Positions 37,924 to 47,895 of a stretch of 64,000 bases of DNA are shown piece after piece. Position numbers and translations under genes: made by a program. Numbering within the stretch: position 1 is the first letter of the stretch; each line of letters opens with the position of its first letter. Source of the stretch: Sphingomonas sp. Leaf21 (GTDB taxonomy: Bacteria > Pseudomonadota > Alphaproteobacteria > Sphingomonadales > Sphingomonadaceae); assembly GCF_916858675.1 (NCBI RefSeq), contig NZ_CAKASM010000001.1, positions 434,001 to 498,000 on the forward strand, in the 5' to 3' direction. A model generated the notes under the pieces. The model saw only the letters and a list, made by a program, of their open reading frames with translations, did not search any database and was not told the origin of the DNA.

Positions 37924-39276
37924 ATGGATAGACCCACGCACCCGTTCCGCATCGCCAATTTCCGCAGCTACTGGCTGTCGCGTTTCAGCGGGACCATCGC
38001 GGTATCGGCCATGTCGATCGTCATCGGCTGGCAGGTATATAATCTGGCGCGCGAGACGATGGATGTCCGCCAGGCCGCCTTCATGCTCGGCATGATCGGC
38101 TTTGCGCAGTTCGTGCCGCTGTTCCTGCTCACCCCGATCACCGGACTGGTCGCGGACAGCGTCGACCGCCGCTGGATCGTGCGGGCGACGACGGCGCTGC
38201 TCGTCCTGACCGCCGCCACGCTGTGGCTGCTGACCTGGTCCGGGCACCTGACGCTGGGCGCGCTGTTCACGGCCGCGGTGGCGTTCGGCATCGCCAGGGC
38301 CTTTTCGGGCCCCGCCTATTCGTCGCTCGCTCCCAATCTCGTGCCGCGCGAAAGCCTGCCGACCGCGATCGCGGTCAGCTCGATCGCCTGGCAGGTCGGC
38401 ACGATCGCCGGGCCCAGCGTCGGCGGGTTGCTCTACGCGGTCCATCCCGAATTCGCTTACGGCGTGGCGACGCTGTTGTTCGGCGTCGCGCTGCTGTGCA
38501 TCTTCCTGATCGGCCCGGTGCCGCAGCCGCCCGCACAGACCGATCATCGCCCGCTCGCCCGAATCGTCGAGGGGTTCAGCTATGTCCGCCGCAACCGGCT
38601 GGTCCAGGCGGCGATCACGCTCGACCTGTTCGCGGTGCTGCTGGCGGGCGCGACCTCCCTGCTGCCGGTCTATGCGCGTGATATCCTGCATGTCGGGTCG
38701 CAGGGGCTTGGCGTGCTCGCGGCGGGCATGGGGATCGGCGCGGCGACCACCGCCATCTGGTTCTCCTTCCGACCGATGACGCAGAATGTCGGCGTCAAGA
38801 TGCTGGTCGCGGTCGTCGTCTTCGGCCTCTCCATCCTGACCTTCGGCATCGCCAGCCACATAACGGGCGCGCTGGGCCTGGCGAGCATGACCTTCGACCT
38901 GGGGGGCTTCAACCTCTTCGTCCACCCGGCCTTCGTGCTCAGCCTGATCGCGCTCGTCTGTGCGGGCGGCGCGGACATGGTGTCGGTCTATGTCCGCCAG
39001 TCGCTGATCCAGCTCCACACCCCCGATGCCATGCGCGGACGGGTCAGCGCGGTGTCGCAGCTGACCATCTCGGCCTCGAACGAACTGGGCGAATTCGAGA
39101 GCGGGGTGATGGCCTCCATCCTCGGCCCCGTCGGCGCGGTGGTGTTCGGCGGCATCGGCGCGATCGGCGTCACGCTGCTCTGGTCGCGGCTGTTTCCGGA
39201 ACTACGGCGCGCCAGAACCTTTGATCCGCCAGAGATCCTCGAAACCGAACCTAGCCACGGAGAAGCCAAGCCATGA
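37924..39276 (+). CDS. MFS exporter (MFS_3/EntS-like)
   Basis: A 450-residue major facilitator protein with about 11-12 helices. Typical are [32 protein letters not shown], the loop-2 motif [45 protein letters not shown] and the second-half [24 protein letters not shown]. This branch includes enterobactin exporters and many drug efflux pumps; substrate unknown. The reading frame is open far upstream through the pdhAB shadow, but the ATG at 37924 is the family start. Four-base overlap with cysK couples the two genes. Confidence 0.9.
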   Translation: MDRPTHPFRIANFRSYWLSRFSGTIAVSAMSIVIGWQVYNLARETMDVRQAAFMLGMIGFAQFVPLFLLTPITGLVADSVDRRWIVRATTALLVLTAATLWLLTWSGHLTLGALFTAAVAFGIARAFSGPAYSSLAPNLVPRESLPTAIAVSSIAWQVGTIAGPSVGGLLYAVHPEFAYGVATLLFGVALLCIFLIGPVPQPPAQTDHRPLARIVEGFSYVRRNRLVQAAITLDLFAVLLAGATSLLPVYARDILHVGSQGLGVLAAGMGIGAATTAIWFSFRPMTQNVGVKMLVAVVVFGLSILTFGIASHITGALGLASMTFDLGGFNLFVHPAFVLSLIALVCAGGADMVSVYVRQSLIQLHTPDAMRGRVSAVSQLTISASNELGEFESGVMASILGPVGAVVFGGIGAIGVTLLWSRLFPELRRARTFDPPEILETEPSHGEAKP

Positions 39277-40193
39277 AGGCCAACACCATCCTGGAAACGA
39301 TCGGCAACACGCCGCATGTGAAGATCCAGCGGCTGTTCCCCGGATCGGAGGTCTGGATCAAGTCGGAGCGCTCCAACCCCGGCGGGTCGATCAAGGACCG
39401 GATCGCGCTCGCGATGATCGAGGCGGCGGAGGCCAGCGGCGATCTGCAGCCCGGCGGCACCATCGTCGAGCCGACCAGCGGCAATACCGGCGTCGGCCTG
39501 GCGATGGTCGCGGCGGTCAAGGGCTACAAGCTGATCCTCGTCATGCCCGAGTCCATGTCGATCGAACGGCGTCGCCTGATGCTCGCCTATGGTGCGACCT
39601 TCGACCTGACCCCGCGTGAAAAGGGCATGAAGGGCGCGATCGAGCGCGCGCTGGACATCGTTCGCGAGACGCCTGGCGCCTGGATGCCCCAGCAGTTCGA
39701 GAACCCGGCGAATATCGACGTGCACGTCCGCACCACGGCGCAGGAGATCCTCAACGACTTCCGCGATTCGCCGATCGACGTGATCATCACCGGCGTCGGC
39801 ACCGGCGGCCATATCACCGGCGTCGCCGAGACGCTGAAGAAGGAATGGCCGAATCTGAAGGTCTATGCGGTCGAGCCCGCCGCATCGCCCGTCATTCAGG
39901 GCGGCGCGCCGGGCCCGCACCCGATCCAGGGTATCGGCGCGGGCTTCATCCCCGCCAATCTGCACACGCAGGCGATCGACGGAGTGATCGAGGTCGACGC
40001 CAATGTTGCCAAGGACATGGCGCGCCGCTCGGCGACCGAAGAGGGGCTGCTGGTCGGTATCTCGTCTGGCGCGACGCTCGCCGCGATCCTCCAGAAGCTG
40101 CCCGACCTGCCCGACGGCACGCGCGTCCTGGGCTTCAACTACGACACGGGCGAGCGATACCTGTCGGTGCCGGACTTCCTCCCCGAACAGTGA
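39273..40193 (+). CDS. cysK: Cysteine synthase A (O-acetylserine sulfhydrylase)
   Basis: The 306-residue PLP enzyme forms cysteine from O-acetylserine and sulfide. Lys41 in [14 protein letters not shown] is the PLP Schiff-base lysine; [19 protein letters not shown] is the substrate loop and [10 protein letters not shown] binds the PLP phosphate. It is between an MFS gene and a cell-wall hydrolase gene in a chain of four-base overlaps (39273-39276 and 40190-40193), an unusual operon grouping for cysK. Confidence 0.95.
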   Translation: MKANTILETIGNTPHVKIQRLFPGSEVWIKSERSNPGGSIKDRIALAMIEAAEASGDLQPGGTIVEPTSGNTGVGLAMVAAVKGYKLILVMPESMSIERRRLMLAYGATFDLTPREKGMKGAIERALDIVRETPGAWMPQQFENPANIDVHVRTTAQEILNDFRDSPIDVIITGVGTGGHITGVAETLKKEWPNLKVYAVEPAASPVIQGGAPGPHPIQGIGAGFIPANLHTQAIDGVIEVDANVAKDMARRSATEEGLLVGISSGATLAAILQKLPDLPDGTRVLGFNYDTGERYLSVPDFLPEQ

Positions 40194-41467
40194 GCGAACC
40201 CGATCGGCCGCGCGGCGGCATCCGCGCGGCCTTGTTCGCCATCGCCGGTACGGCCAGCGTCGTGCCGGCCTTGCTCGTGGCGAACGCTCCCGCCATTCCC
40301 CAGGCCCGACGCGCGTCGCCCGAACGGGCGGCGCGACCGGCGCGCGTGGTCCCGCCAGCCGAGATCCCGCCGGTCGAACCGGTCGCATTCATCGACATGA
40401 CCCCCGACGAAGCGCGCGCCTACAACGACGGCGTCCCCTTCTCGACCGATCCGAATCCAGCCGCGCGGCCCTTCGTGTTTCAGGGCACGGCGGAGGACAG
40501 GGCGCGCGCGCTCGACTGTCTTGCGGCGGGGGTGCTGTATGAGGCAGGCGACGACGCGAGGGGCGAGCAGGCGGTCGCGCAGGTCGTGCTCAACCGCCTG
40601 CGCCATCCGGCTTTCCCGAAGACGGTGTGTGGTGTCGTGTTCGAGGGGCAGGAGCGCGCGACCGGGTGCCAGTTCACCTTCAGCTGCGACAGAGCGCTGA
40701 CCAGATGGCAACCGCCCGAGGCGGCCTGGACCCGCGCGCGCGAAATCGCCGCCATGGCGCTGAACGGCAAGGTCTTTCGCGCGGTCGGCCATGCGACCCA
40801 TTACCATACCGACTGGGTCGTCCCCTATTGGCAGGCCAGCCTCGACAAGGTGGCGCGGGTCGGCAGCCATCTGTTCTTCCGATGGTCCGGATGGTGGGGC
40901 ACACCGCCCGCCTTCAACCGCCATCCGGTGTCGGGCGAGCCGGTGATCGTCCAGCTCGCGCCCATCTCCCCCGCCCATCGTGCCGCCGCCGCTGCCACCG
41001 ACGAGGCGGGCGCCGCGCTGGCCGAGGCCGCCGTCGCGACGGGCGCGACCGCGCCGCTGGCCAGCGATGCCGACATGTTCCTGGTGACGCTGCCCCCCGG
41101 ACTGGTGCCGGAGGGTTTCCCCGCCTACGCGCTCAAGCTGTGCGGCGAGCGCAAGCATTGCGCGGTGATGAGCTGGCGCGCGGGGGTTCGCCTGCCGCAA
41201 TCGGTGCCGCTGACGAACGCGCAGATGGAAAGCATGGCATTCAGCTATCTGCGCGACACGGCCTCCGGGCTGCAGCGGACCCTGTGGAACTGCACGCTCT
41301 ACACGAATGCCCGCGGCGCCCGCTGCATGAAGCGGCAGACGCTGACCGTCACTCCCCCCGCGCCGACGCCGTCCCCCACGCCGCAAGCGGTCGCGACACC
41401 GGCACCAACGGGCGAGCTGGCGGGGGTTCGGCGGGCGAGCGGCACCGGGGAGGCCCGGCAGCCCTGA
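40190..41467 (+). CDS. Cell wall hydrolase, SleB/Hydrolase_2 family
   Basis: From a GTG overlapping the cysK stop the product has 425 residues: a short basic start, a hydrophobic signal/anchor ([22 protein letters not shown]), then the SleB domain with [31 protein letters not shown], whose Glu is the likely catalytic residue, [24 protein letters not shown] and [18 protein letters not shown] second region (about 245-370) has [12 protein letters not shown] and paired cysteines, and the C-terminus is Pro/Thr-rich. It should cleave peptidoglycan in the periplasm. Start is inferred from the overlap. Confidence 0.85.
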   Translation: MSEPDRPRGGIRAALFAIAGTASVVPALLVANAPAIPQARRASPERAARPARVVPPAEIPPVEPVAFIDMTPDEARAYNDGVPFSTDPNPAARPFVFQGTAEDRARALDCLAAGVLYEAGDDARGEQAVAQVVLNRLRHPAFPKTVCGVVFEGQERATGCQFTFSCDRALTRWQPPEAAWTRAREIAAMALNGKVFRAVGHATHYHTDWVVPYWQASLDKVARVGSHLFFRWSGWWGTPPAFNRHPVSGEPVIVQLAPISPAHRAAAAATDEAGAALAEAAVATGATAPLASDADMFLVTLPPGLVPEGFPAYALKLCGERKHCAVMSWRAGVRLPQSVPLTNAQMESMAFSYLRDTASGLQRTLWNCTLYTNARGARCMKRQTLTVTPPAPTPSPTPQAVATPAPTGELAGVRRASGTGEARQP

Positions 41468-41533
41468 TTTTCGCATCGGCGCCCTCGCCGCTCGTGGAGG
41501 GGAGAGGGTAGATTAAGCTGAATGTCGACCCGC

Positions 41534-41950
41534 CTAAGCCTGGTCCCGATGCGACTCGACCAGCGCGACGAATTCGGTCAGCTCCGCGATCGCGGCGTCG
41601 ATATCCCGCTTCTGCGCATGCAGGGCCTCGATCTTGGCGGCGCAGCGCGCGATCGTCACTTCACGCTGCTGACGACGGCCATCGCCCAGATCGTAGAGAT
41701 CGATCATCTCGCGGATGTCGGCCAGGCTGAACCCGACGCGCTTGCCACGCAGGATCCAGGCGAGCCGGGCGCGGTCCCGTTGCGAGTAGATGCGCTGAGT
41801 CCCCCGCCGTTCGGGCGAGATCAGCCCCTCATCCTCGTAGAAGCGCAGTGCCCGCGCGGTCACGCCGAATTCGGCGCACAATTGCGTGATCGAATAATCG
41901 TCGCGGTCGCTCCGGGCGGGCGTGGCGGCGAGGGCAGCGAAGTTCGGCAT
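41534..41950 (-). CDS. MerR-family transcriptional regulator
   Basis: The 138-residue regulator has the MerR winged helix at residues about 20-60 (YSITQLCAEFGVTARALRFYEDEGLISPERRGTQRIYSQRDRARLAWI in outline) and a C-terminal dimerisation coiled coil, with no cysteine metal site. The pattern is of the LiuR/branched-chain catabolism type found in alphaproteobacteria rather than of metal sensors. No target operon is adjacent. Confidence 0.88.
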   Translation of the reverse strand: MPNFAALAATPARSDRDDYSITQLCAEFGVTARALRFYEDEGLISPERRGTQRIYSQRDRARLAWILRGKRVGFSLADIREMIDLYDLGDGRRQQREVTIARCAAKIEALHAQKRDIDAAIAELTEFVALVESHRDQA

Positions 41951-41987
41951 GGACGCGAACGCTAAATGCCCTTTACGTCAACGTCAA

Positions 41988-42512
41988 TCAGCCCGCGCGA
42001 TCGTCGCACATCGCACCGCCATCGCCGCTTCGCAGCGTTCGCGCCTCTGCCGTCGACGTGCTGATCCGCTCGACGATCAGGGCGGACATGGTCGCCCGTC
42101 CGGTACACAAACGCTCGCAAGCATTCGGCAGGGCGGCGGGAAATTGGATGCTCTCGCCGTCGAAGCGGGCGGCGAAGCGGCAATCGCCGAACGCGACGTT
42201 CAATTGCGCCCCGCGACGCTTCAACGTCCCCCGCGCGACGCAGCCCTGCCCTTCGCCATAGTCGAGGACCACGCCGATTCGGCGGGTCGAGCCGTCACTG
42301 TCGCCCAATCGCGGCAGAATGCACATCCGGTCCGTGTCGCGCGACCATATCCCGTCGAGCGGCGCCGCCGCTGGATCGGCGACCAGTCCGGCGGCGATGC
42401 CCGCGCGCTCCAATTGCTCGCCAGCGGCATTCTCGCTGCCGTCGCCGCCGTGGGACGCACTGCAAGCCGCGGTCAGCATCATGAGCGACAAGAGCGCCCC
42501 CCGCCGGATCAC
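41988..42512 (-). CDS. Putative lipoprotein, unknown
   Basis: The 174-residue product has a lipoprotein signal with lipobox LTAAC (Cys17) after [12 protein letters not shown]. The mature part has five further cysteines (MCILPR, GCVARG, DCRFAA, NACERLC) and ends in MCDDRAG, suggesting disulfides. The fold looks beta-rich with repeated DGIW and FDGESI elements. No family is recognised. It overlaps the end of hisI by four bases and is probably co-transcribed. Confidence 0.75.
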   Translation of the reverse strand: MIRRGALLSLMMLTAACSASHGGDGSENAAGEQLERAGIAAGLVADPAAAPLDGIWSRDTDRMCILPRLGDSDGSTRRIGVVLDYGEGQGCVARGTLKRRGAQLNVAFGDCRFAARFDGESIQFPAALPNACERLCTGRATMSALIVERISTSTAEARTLRSGDGGAMCDDRAG

Positions 42513-42871
42513 GCGACCGGCACCAGCCCGTCACCGTCGATCCGCCGGTAGAAGCAGCTACGTCGCCCGGTATGGCAAGTCGGCCCCGCCGGTTCGCAGA
42601 TCAGCCAGAGCGCGTCCTGGTCGCAATCGATTCGGATCTCGATAACGGACAGGACGTTGCCCGAGCTTTCGCCCTTCTTCCAAAGTCGCCCCCGGCTGCG
42701 CGACCAGAAATGCGCCTCACCGGTATCACGCGTCGCGGCGACCGCTTCCGCATTCATGTGCGCGACCATGAGGAGTTCGCCACTCGTCCGGTCGGTGACG
42801 ATCGCGGTGAGAAGTCCCTGCGCATCGAATTTGGGATCGAGCGTCAGCCCGGTATCGCGGTGGTCGGCCAT
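42509..42871 (-). CDS. hisI: Phosphoribosyl-AMP cyclohydrolase
   Basis: The 120-residue enzyme opens the purine ring of PR-AMP, the third step of histidine synthesis. It shows [38 protein letters not shown], the metal-binding DCDQDALW and the zinc-binding [13 protein letters not shown]. Length is that of the stand-alone (not HisIE-fused) form. It is separated from other his genes. A family A repeat follows upstream of its start. Confidence 0.95.
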   Translation of the reverse strand: MADHRDTGLTLDPKFDAQGLLTAIVTDRTSGELLMVAHMNAEAVAATRDTGEAHFWSRSRGRLWKKGESSGNVLSVIEIRIDCDQDALWLICEPAGPTCHTGRRSCFYRRIDGDGLVPVA

Positions 42872-42912
42872 GGGGCGGGGTTAGGCGGGCGCGTTGCGTT
42901 GGGCAAGCGTCG

Positions 42913-43034
42913 CGGCCCCTCCACCACCGCTTCGCGGCGGTCCCCCTCCCCAAGCAAGCTTGGGGAGGATTTGAGCCTCATTCCTCCCCAAGCTTGCTTG
43001 GGGAGGGGGACCATCCGAAGGATGGTGGAGGGGC
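42913..43034. repeat. REP-like intergenic repeat, family A (copy 2)
   Basis: A large imperfect palindrome: GCCCCTCCACCA at the left is answered by TGGTGGAGGGGC at the right, and the inner CCCCAAGCAAGCTTGGGGAGG by CCTCCCCAAGCTTGCTTGGGG in tandem. The left half (42915-42969) matches 13047-13102. It fills the gap between hisI and the DUF7218 gene. Confidence 0.8.
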
Positions 43035-43052
43035 AGGCAACGCCAGCCAAAA

Positions 43053-43304
43053 TCACCCGTGCCCGCGAATCGCCTTCACAAGCGCGGCCTTGTCCATCGT
43101 CGACCGCCCCGAAATCCCGATCTTGCGCGCTTCCTGCATCAGTTCGGCCTTGGTCCGGTCCTCCAGATGCGTCGACCGGTGATCGAGGCTGCCCTTGGCC
43201 TTGGCATTGGCGATCCGCGCCGCCTTCTCCTTGGATTGCCCCTGCTTGCGCAGTTCCTCGTACAGCCCGTCATCCTTGATCTGGGCCCCGTGATCGCGCG
43301 CCAT
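43053..43304 (-). CDS. Small DUF7218/Rho-N-like protein
   Basis: The 83-residue basic protein (MARDHGAQIKDDGLYEELRKQGQSKEKAARIANAKAKG) belongs to a widespread family of small proteins; its second half RTKAELMQEARKIGISGRSTMDKAALVKAIRGHG is a Rho-N/SAP-like helix-extended-helix motif that may bind nucleic acid. Function is not established. Confidence 0.85.
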   Translation of the reverse strand: MARDHGAQIKDDGLYEELRKQGQSKEKAARIANAKAKGSLDHRSTHLEDRTKAELMQEARKIGISGRSTMDKAALVKAIRGHG

Positions 43305-43448
43305 ATGGCTTCTCCTGAGTTCGGGCCCGAAACGCAGCTTTCGCCAAAATGATCCGCGCGATCATGACAAACAGGCGACAAACGCCGACGACGTTCCTAT
43401 ATGCGCCCCGTCTGCCCCTTAGTTGCGAACGTTGCGAGCGCCTCTCTT

Positions 43449-44900
43449 ATGCTGACCACCAACCCCTTCGACGACGACAAACTCCGCGAGGAATGCGGCA
43501 TCTTCGGCGTGTCCGGCGCCACCGGCGCGGCGGCGCTGACCGCGCTCGGCCTCCATGCGCTTCAGCATCGTGGACAGGAAGCGGCGGGGATCACCAGCTT
43601 CGACGGCGCGTTGTTCCACACCCACCGCGCCATGGGTCATGTCGCGGGCAATTTCGACCGCGACGACGTGATCCGCGGCCTGCCGGGCGAGGTCGCCTGC
43701 GGCCATGTCCGCTATTCGACGACCGGCGAGACGGCGCTGCGCAACGTCCAGCCGCTCTATGCCGACCTGTCGACCGGCGGCTTCGCCATCGCGCATAACG
43801 GCAATATCTCCAACGCGATGAAGCTGCGTCGCGAGCTCGTGCGGCGTGGTTCGATCTTCCAGTCGACCAGCGATACCGAGACGATCATCCACCTCGTCGC
43901 GACCTCCAACTACCGCACGCTGCTCGACCGGTTCATCGACGCGTTGAAGCAGGTCGAGGGCGCCTATTCACTGATCGTCATGACGCCAGAGGGCATGATC
44001 GCCTGCCGTGACCCGCTCGGCATCCGGCCGCTGGTCATGGGGCGCCTCGACGGCTCGGTGATCTTCGCGTCCGAGACGGTCGCGCTCGACGTGTGCGGCG
44101 CGACCTTCGAACGCGCGGTCGAGCCGGGCGAGCTGGTCATCGTCCAGGGCACCGAGATTCGATCGATCCATCCCTTCCAGTCGGTCAGCCCCCGCCCCTG
44201 CATCTTCGAATGGGTGTATTTCAGCCGTCCCGATTCGATCGCTGGCGACCAGTCGGTCTATTCGGTCCGCAAGGAGATCGGCGCGCAGCTCGCGATCGAG
44301 ACGCCGGTCGATGCCGATCTCGTCATCCCGGTCCCCGATTCGGGCGTTCCCGCCGCGATCGGCTATGCGCAGCAGTCCGGCATCCCGTTCGAACTGGGCA
44401 TCATCCGCTCGCACTATGTCGGCCGCACCTTCATCCAGCCGGGCGACAAGGTCCGCCATCTGGGCGTCAAGTTGAAGCACAATGCCAACCGCGCGCTCAT
44501 CCAGGGCAAGCGGATCATTCTGGTCGACGATTCGATCGTGCGCGGCACCACCTCGCTCAAGATCGTGCAGATGATGCGCGAGGCCGGTGCGGCGGAGGTG
44601 CACATGCGCATCGCCAGCCCGCCGACCCGGCATAGCTGCTTCTACGGCGTCGACACGCCCGAGCGCGCCAAGCTGCTCGCCGCCAAGCTCGACCTGGGCG
44701 GGATGACCGACTTCATCCACGCCGACAGCCTGTCCTTCGTCTCGATCGAGGGGCTGTACAAGGCGCTGAACGCCGCGCGCGGCGACACGCCCAGCTATTG
44801 CGACGCCTGCTTCACCGGCGACTATCCGACGACGCTGACCGACCATGACGAAAGCGCGCCGGTCGACCAGTTCCAGTTGCTGGCCGAGCGGGTCGCCTGA
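43449..44900 (+). CDS. purF: Amidophosphoribosyltransferase
   Basis: The 483-residue enzyme starts purine synthesis, forming phosphoribosylamine from PRPP and glutamine. Cys16 in LREECGIFGVSG becomes the N-terminal glutaminase nucleophile after propeptide removal. HALQHRGQEAAGI and GHVRYSTTG are in the glutaminase domain; IILVDDSIVRGTTS is the PRPP loop. The C-terminal CDACFTGDYP pair with the upstream RPCIFEW and RHSCFYG cysteines fits the B. subtilis-type [4Fe-4S] PurF. ATG at 43449 is preferred over 43401. One-base overlap with the next SDR gene. Confidence 0.95.
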   Translation: MLTTNPFDDDKLREECGIFGVSGATGAAALTALGLHALQHRGQEAAGITSFDGALFHTHRAMGHVAGNFDRDDVIRGLPGEVACGHVRYSTTGETALRNVQPLYADLSTGGFAIAHNGNISNAMKLRRELVRRGSIFQSTSDTETIIHLVATSNYRTLLDRFIDALKQVEGAYSLIVMTPEGMIACRDPLGIRPLVMGRLDGSVIFASETVALDVCGATFERAVEPGELVIVQGTEIRSIHPFQSVSPRPCIFEWVYFSRPDSIAGDQSVYSVRKEIGAQLAIETPVDADLVIPVPDSGVPAAIGYAQQSGIPFELGIIRSHYVGRTFIQPGDKVRHLGVKLKHNANRALIQGKRIILVDDSIVRGTTSLKIVQMMREAGAAEVHMRIASPPTRHSCFYGVDTPERAKLLAAKLDLGGMTDFIHADSLSFVSIEGLYKALNAARGDTPSYCDACFTGDYPTTLTDHDESAPVDQFQLLAERVA

Positions 44901-45610
44901 TGGCTGGTGCATTGTCGGGCAAGCTGGCGCTCGTCACCGGGGCCAGCCGCGGGATCGGCGCGGCCACCGCCATCGGCTTGGGCGCGGCTGGCGCTCACGT
45001 CGTCCTGACCGCGCGGACGCCCAGGGGGCTGGAGACGGTCGAGGAAACGATCTTCGACGCGGGCGGCTCGGCGACGATCGCGCCGCTCGACCTGACCGAG
45101 AATGACTCGATCGCCCGGCTGGCGGCGGCGATCGGCGAGCGCTGGCAGGCGCTGGACGTGATGGTCCTGAACGCCGCGATGCTGGGCTCGCTCGCCGCCG
45201 TCCCCGCCATCGATCCCAAGGAATTCGCGCGCGTCCTGACCCTGAACGTCAGCGCGCAGGCCGCGATGATCGCCGCCTTCGATCCGATGCTCCGGCGCTC
45301 GGACGCGGCGCGGATGATCGGCGTGACGTCCTCGGTCGCGCGCAAGCCGCGAGCCTATTGGGGCGCCTACGGCGCGTCCAAGGCGGCGTTCGAGACGCTG
45401 CTCGGCGCCTATGGTGACGAAACGGCGGAGATCAGCAAGATACGGACGGCGATCCTCGACCCCGGCGCCACGCGCACCGAGATGCGCGCCAAGGCCTATC
45501 CCGGCGAAGATCCTGCCTCGGTCAAGGCACCGGAGACGGTGGCGGCGCGGATCGTCGAACTGGCGGTGCAGGGGTTCCAGCCGGGGCATTTCGAGCGGGT
45601 CGGGCTGTAA
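44900..45610 (+). CDS. Short-chain dehydrogenase/reductase
   Basis: A 236-residue SDR with LVTGASRGIGAATAIGLG at residue 10, the NAAM segment VMVLNAAMLGSL, catalytic Ser in GVTSSVARKPR and YGASK. It is close to the YciK-like group found beside housekeeping genes. The ATG shares its A with the purF TGA, so translation is coupled, but no functional link with purine synthesis is evident. Confidence 0.9.
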   Translation: MAGALSGKLALVTGASRGIGAATAIGLGAAGAHVVLTARTPRGLETVEETIFDAGGSATIAPLDLTENDSIARLAAAIGERWQALDVMVLNAAMLGSLAAVPAIDPKEFARVLTLNVSAQAAMIAAFDPMLRRSDAARMIGVTSSVARKPRAYWGAYGASKAAFETLLGAYGDETAEISKIRTAILDPGATRTEMRAKAYPGEDPASVKAPETVAARIVELAVQGFQPGHFERVGL

Positions 45611-45628
45611 CGCGCGGCCTGGGCACGG

Positions 45629-45654
45629 CCTTCGACTTCGCTCAGGCTGAACGG
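45629..45654 (+). repeat. Short intergenic repeat, family C (copy 2)
   Basis: CCTTCGACTTCGCTCAGGCT followed by GAACGG, identical to 25547-25572 at all but four positions. It lies between the convergent SDR and holB genes. Confidence 0.65.
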
Positions 45655-45709
45655 GGTCGGGGGATCTTGTCGCCCCATCATAGGCTGGCGCCTCTCTTCA
45701 GGGGAAATC

Positions 45710-46684
45710 CTATCGCAAGCTGGCGATAATCCCCGCCATCTCGAACACCGTGCCCTGCGCATCCAGCGACAGCCCCCGCGCCGCCCCCGCGAGATCCTGC
45801 GCCGCCGCATAGGCATCGAGCGCCACCTTCAACCTCGCCCCCGAGCGCTCCCGCGCCTGCCGCGCTACGAAGGCGGGCGCTCGATCCAGAAACGCCTCGT
45901 ACCGCGCCTGCGACGCCTTCCCGGCCAGAGCCTTGGCGAGCTTGACCCGCTCGGCATTGCCCGGATCGCCCGTCTCCGCGATCCGCGCGATCGCTCCGTC
46001 GATCCCTGCGATGTTCAACCCCGCGAAGCGAAGCGCCCGCCCCGGTGCGCCATCGGCGACCGCGACCAGCGACGCGATCTCGCCCTCTTCCGCCTCGGGC
46101 AATTGCGACCGCAGCACGCGTGCCACATCGTCGTCCGCCAATCGTTCGAACCGCAGCAACCGACAGCGCGAGCGGATGGTCGGCAGCAATCGACCCGGTG
46201 CATGGCTGACCAGCAGGAATACGGTCCCCGCAGGCGGCTCCTCCAGATTCTTCAGGAGCGCGTTCGCCCCGCCCCGCTCCAGATCGTCGATCGCGTCGAT
46301 CAGCACGACCCGCGCCGGGCCCATGGCGGGTGCGGTCGCGAACATCGGCTGCAGGGTACGGACCTGCGCGATGGTGATCGACCTTGCCATATCCTGGTCG
46401 GGCTTCTCGGCATCCTTGGGCAGCCGCGACAAGACACGGAAATCGGGATGCGAGCCCGCCGCCATCAGCCGGGCGGTCGGATGATCCTCCGCCACGGCCA
46501 GGCCCGGCGGCAAGGCCCCCGCACCGCTCGCCCGCGCGAGCAGACGGGTGGCCGCCGCGCGCGCGAAGCTCGCCTTGCCCACGCCCTCCGGCCCGGCGAT
46601 CAGCCAGGCATGGTGAAGCTTGGCCCCGCCCAGCGCGGCGGCAAAGGCGGCTTGCGCCGCATCATTGCCGACCGGCAGCGTCAC
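45710..46684 (-). CDS. holB: DNA polymerase III delta' subunit
   Basis: The 324-residue clamp-loader subunit has a Walker-like loop IAGPEGVGKASFARAAA, the VVLIDAIDDLERGGANALLKNLEEPPAGTVFLLVSHAPGRLLPTIRSRCRLLRF block (outline) with the SRC motif of clamp loaders. The four-cysteine zinc module that follows the P-loop in E. coli delta' is missing (no Cys between residues 30 and 80). It is seven bases from the D,D-carboxypeptidase gene; tmk, usually between them, is absent. Confidence 0.92.
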   Translation of the reverse strand: MTLPVGNDAAQAAFAAALGGAKLHHAWLIAGPEGVGKASFARAAATRLLARASGAGALPPGLAVAEDHPTARLMAAGSHPDFRVLSRLPKDAEKPDQDMARSITIAQVRTLQPMFATAPAMGPARVVLIDAIDDLERGGANALLKNLEEPPAGTVFLLVSHAPGRLLPTIRSRCRLLRFERLADDDVARVLRSQLPEAEEGEIASLVAVADGAPGRALRFAGLNIAGIDGAIARIAETGDPGNAERVKLAKALAGKASQARYEAFLDRAPAFVARQARERSGARLKVALDAYAAAQDLAGAARGLSLDAQGTVFEMAGIIASLR

Positions 46685-46691
46685 GCGCGGA

Positions 46692-47864
46692 TCAACCGAA
46701 GAGCGAGGTCAGCCCGGCCCAGGCACGGCCGAAGAAGCCCGCCTCGCCGATGTCCTTCTCCGCGACCAGCGGCAGGCGCTGCGCGGGCATGTCGGGCGAA
46801 CTGATGACGAGGTCGGCGATATGCTGGCCGGCCTTGATGGGCGCCTTGATCGGCCCCTGATAGACGACCTTCGCGCTGATCGCGGGGTCGAGCCCGGCGG
46901 GCAGCGTCACGGTCAGCTGGCGCGGTGCGATCAGGCCGACGCTGTTCGACGATCCCATCTGGACCTCGGCATCGGCGACCTTCTTGCCCTTGGCGACGAC
47001 CGGCTTGGCCTGCCACGCGCGGAAGCCCCAGTTCATGAACTTGACCGACTCGTCCGCCCGCGCGTTCGAGCTGTTGAGACCCGCCATCACCATCACCAGG
47101 CGACGGCCATTCTGCTCGGCCGAACCGGTGAAGCCATAGCCCGCCTCTTCGGTATGCCCGGTCTTCAGGCCATCGGCCCCCGCGACGCGGCCCAACAGCG
47201 GATCGCGGTTCGCCTGGGTGATGGCGTTGCCGCCCATCGTCTTGCCCCAGGTGAAATCACGGCGCGAATAGAACTGCTTGTAGAGCTGCGGAAAGTCCTG
47301 GATCGTATGATCGGCCAGGTCGGCCAGGTCGCGCGCGGTGACATAGGTCACGCCGCCATCGGGCCAGCCATTGGCGGTGCCGAAATGGCTGTTGTTCAAC
47401 CCGATCGACTTCGCGGTGCGGTTCATCCGCTCGACGAAATTCTGCTCGGTGCCCGCGATATGTTCGGCCAGCACGACGCAGGCGTCGTTACCAGACAGCG
47501 TCACGATGCCGTAGAGCAGATTGGCGACGCTGACCTGTTCGCCCGGCGACAGGAACATGGTCGAACCCGCCTGCGGCCCGTGCCACTTGGCCCAGGTCTC
47601 CGGCTGTACCGTGACCATGTCGGTCAGCTTGAGCTGCCCCTTCTTGACCAGGTCGAACGCGACATAGACCGTCATCATCTTCGCCATCGACGCAGGGGGC
47701 ATCCGTCGATCGGCATCGCGCTGAAACAGGATCGCGCCCGAGGACAGGTCCTTCATGAAGGCCACGGGGGCGGTCGTCTCGAACTGCGGCGCGGCCGCGA
47801 TCGACGGATGGGCCAGCGCGACGAGGGCGAGCGGGGCGGCGAAGGATGCGTACAGGGTCTTCAT
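46692..47864 (-). CDS. dacC: D-alanyl-D-alanine carboxypeptidase (PBP5/6 type)
   Basis: The 390-residue penicillin-binding protein trims peptidoglycan pentapeptides. After the signal peptide (ending HPSIAAAP) come the serine box PPASMAKMMTVY (SxxK), the SGNDACVVLAE box (SxN) and the LKTGHTEEAGYGFTGS box (KTG), then the C-terminal beta domain and an amphipathic helix (GFFGRAWAGLTSLFG) that anchors PBP5-type enzymes to the inner membrane. The ATG at 47864 is preferred over 47951. It is downstream of rlpA and just upstream of holB on the same strand. Confidence 0.94.
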   Translation of the reverse strand: MKTLYASFAAPLALVALAHPSIAAAPQFETTAPVAFMKDLSSGAILFQRDADRRMPPASMAKMMTVYVAFDLVKKGQLKLTDMVTVQPETWAKWHGPQAGSTMFLSPGEQVSVANLLYGIVTLSGNDACVVLAEHIAGTEQNFVERMNRTAKSIGLNNSHFGTANGWPDGGVTYVTARDLADLADHTIQDFPQLYKQFYSRRDFTWGKTMGGNAITQANRDPLLGRVAGADGLKTGHTEEAGYGFTGSAEQNGRRLVMVMAGLNSSNARADESVKFMNWGFRAWQAKPVVAKGKKVADAEVQMGSSNSVGLIAPRQLTVTLPAGLDPAISAKVVYQGPIKAPIKAGQHIADLVISSPDMPAQRLPLVAEKDIGEAGFFGRAWAGLTSLFG

Positions 47865-47895
47865 GGATCTTCCGTGACCAAAGGGCGGGGAGAGG

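Noticed and set aside
42905..43050. CRISPR-like repeats
   Set aside because: Repeats are inverted and nested, not direct with regular spacers; no cas genes nearby.
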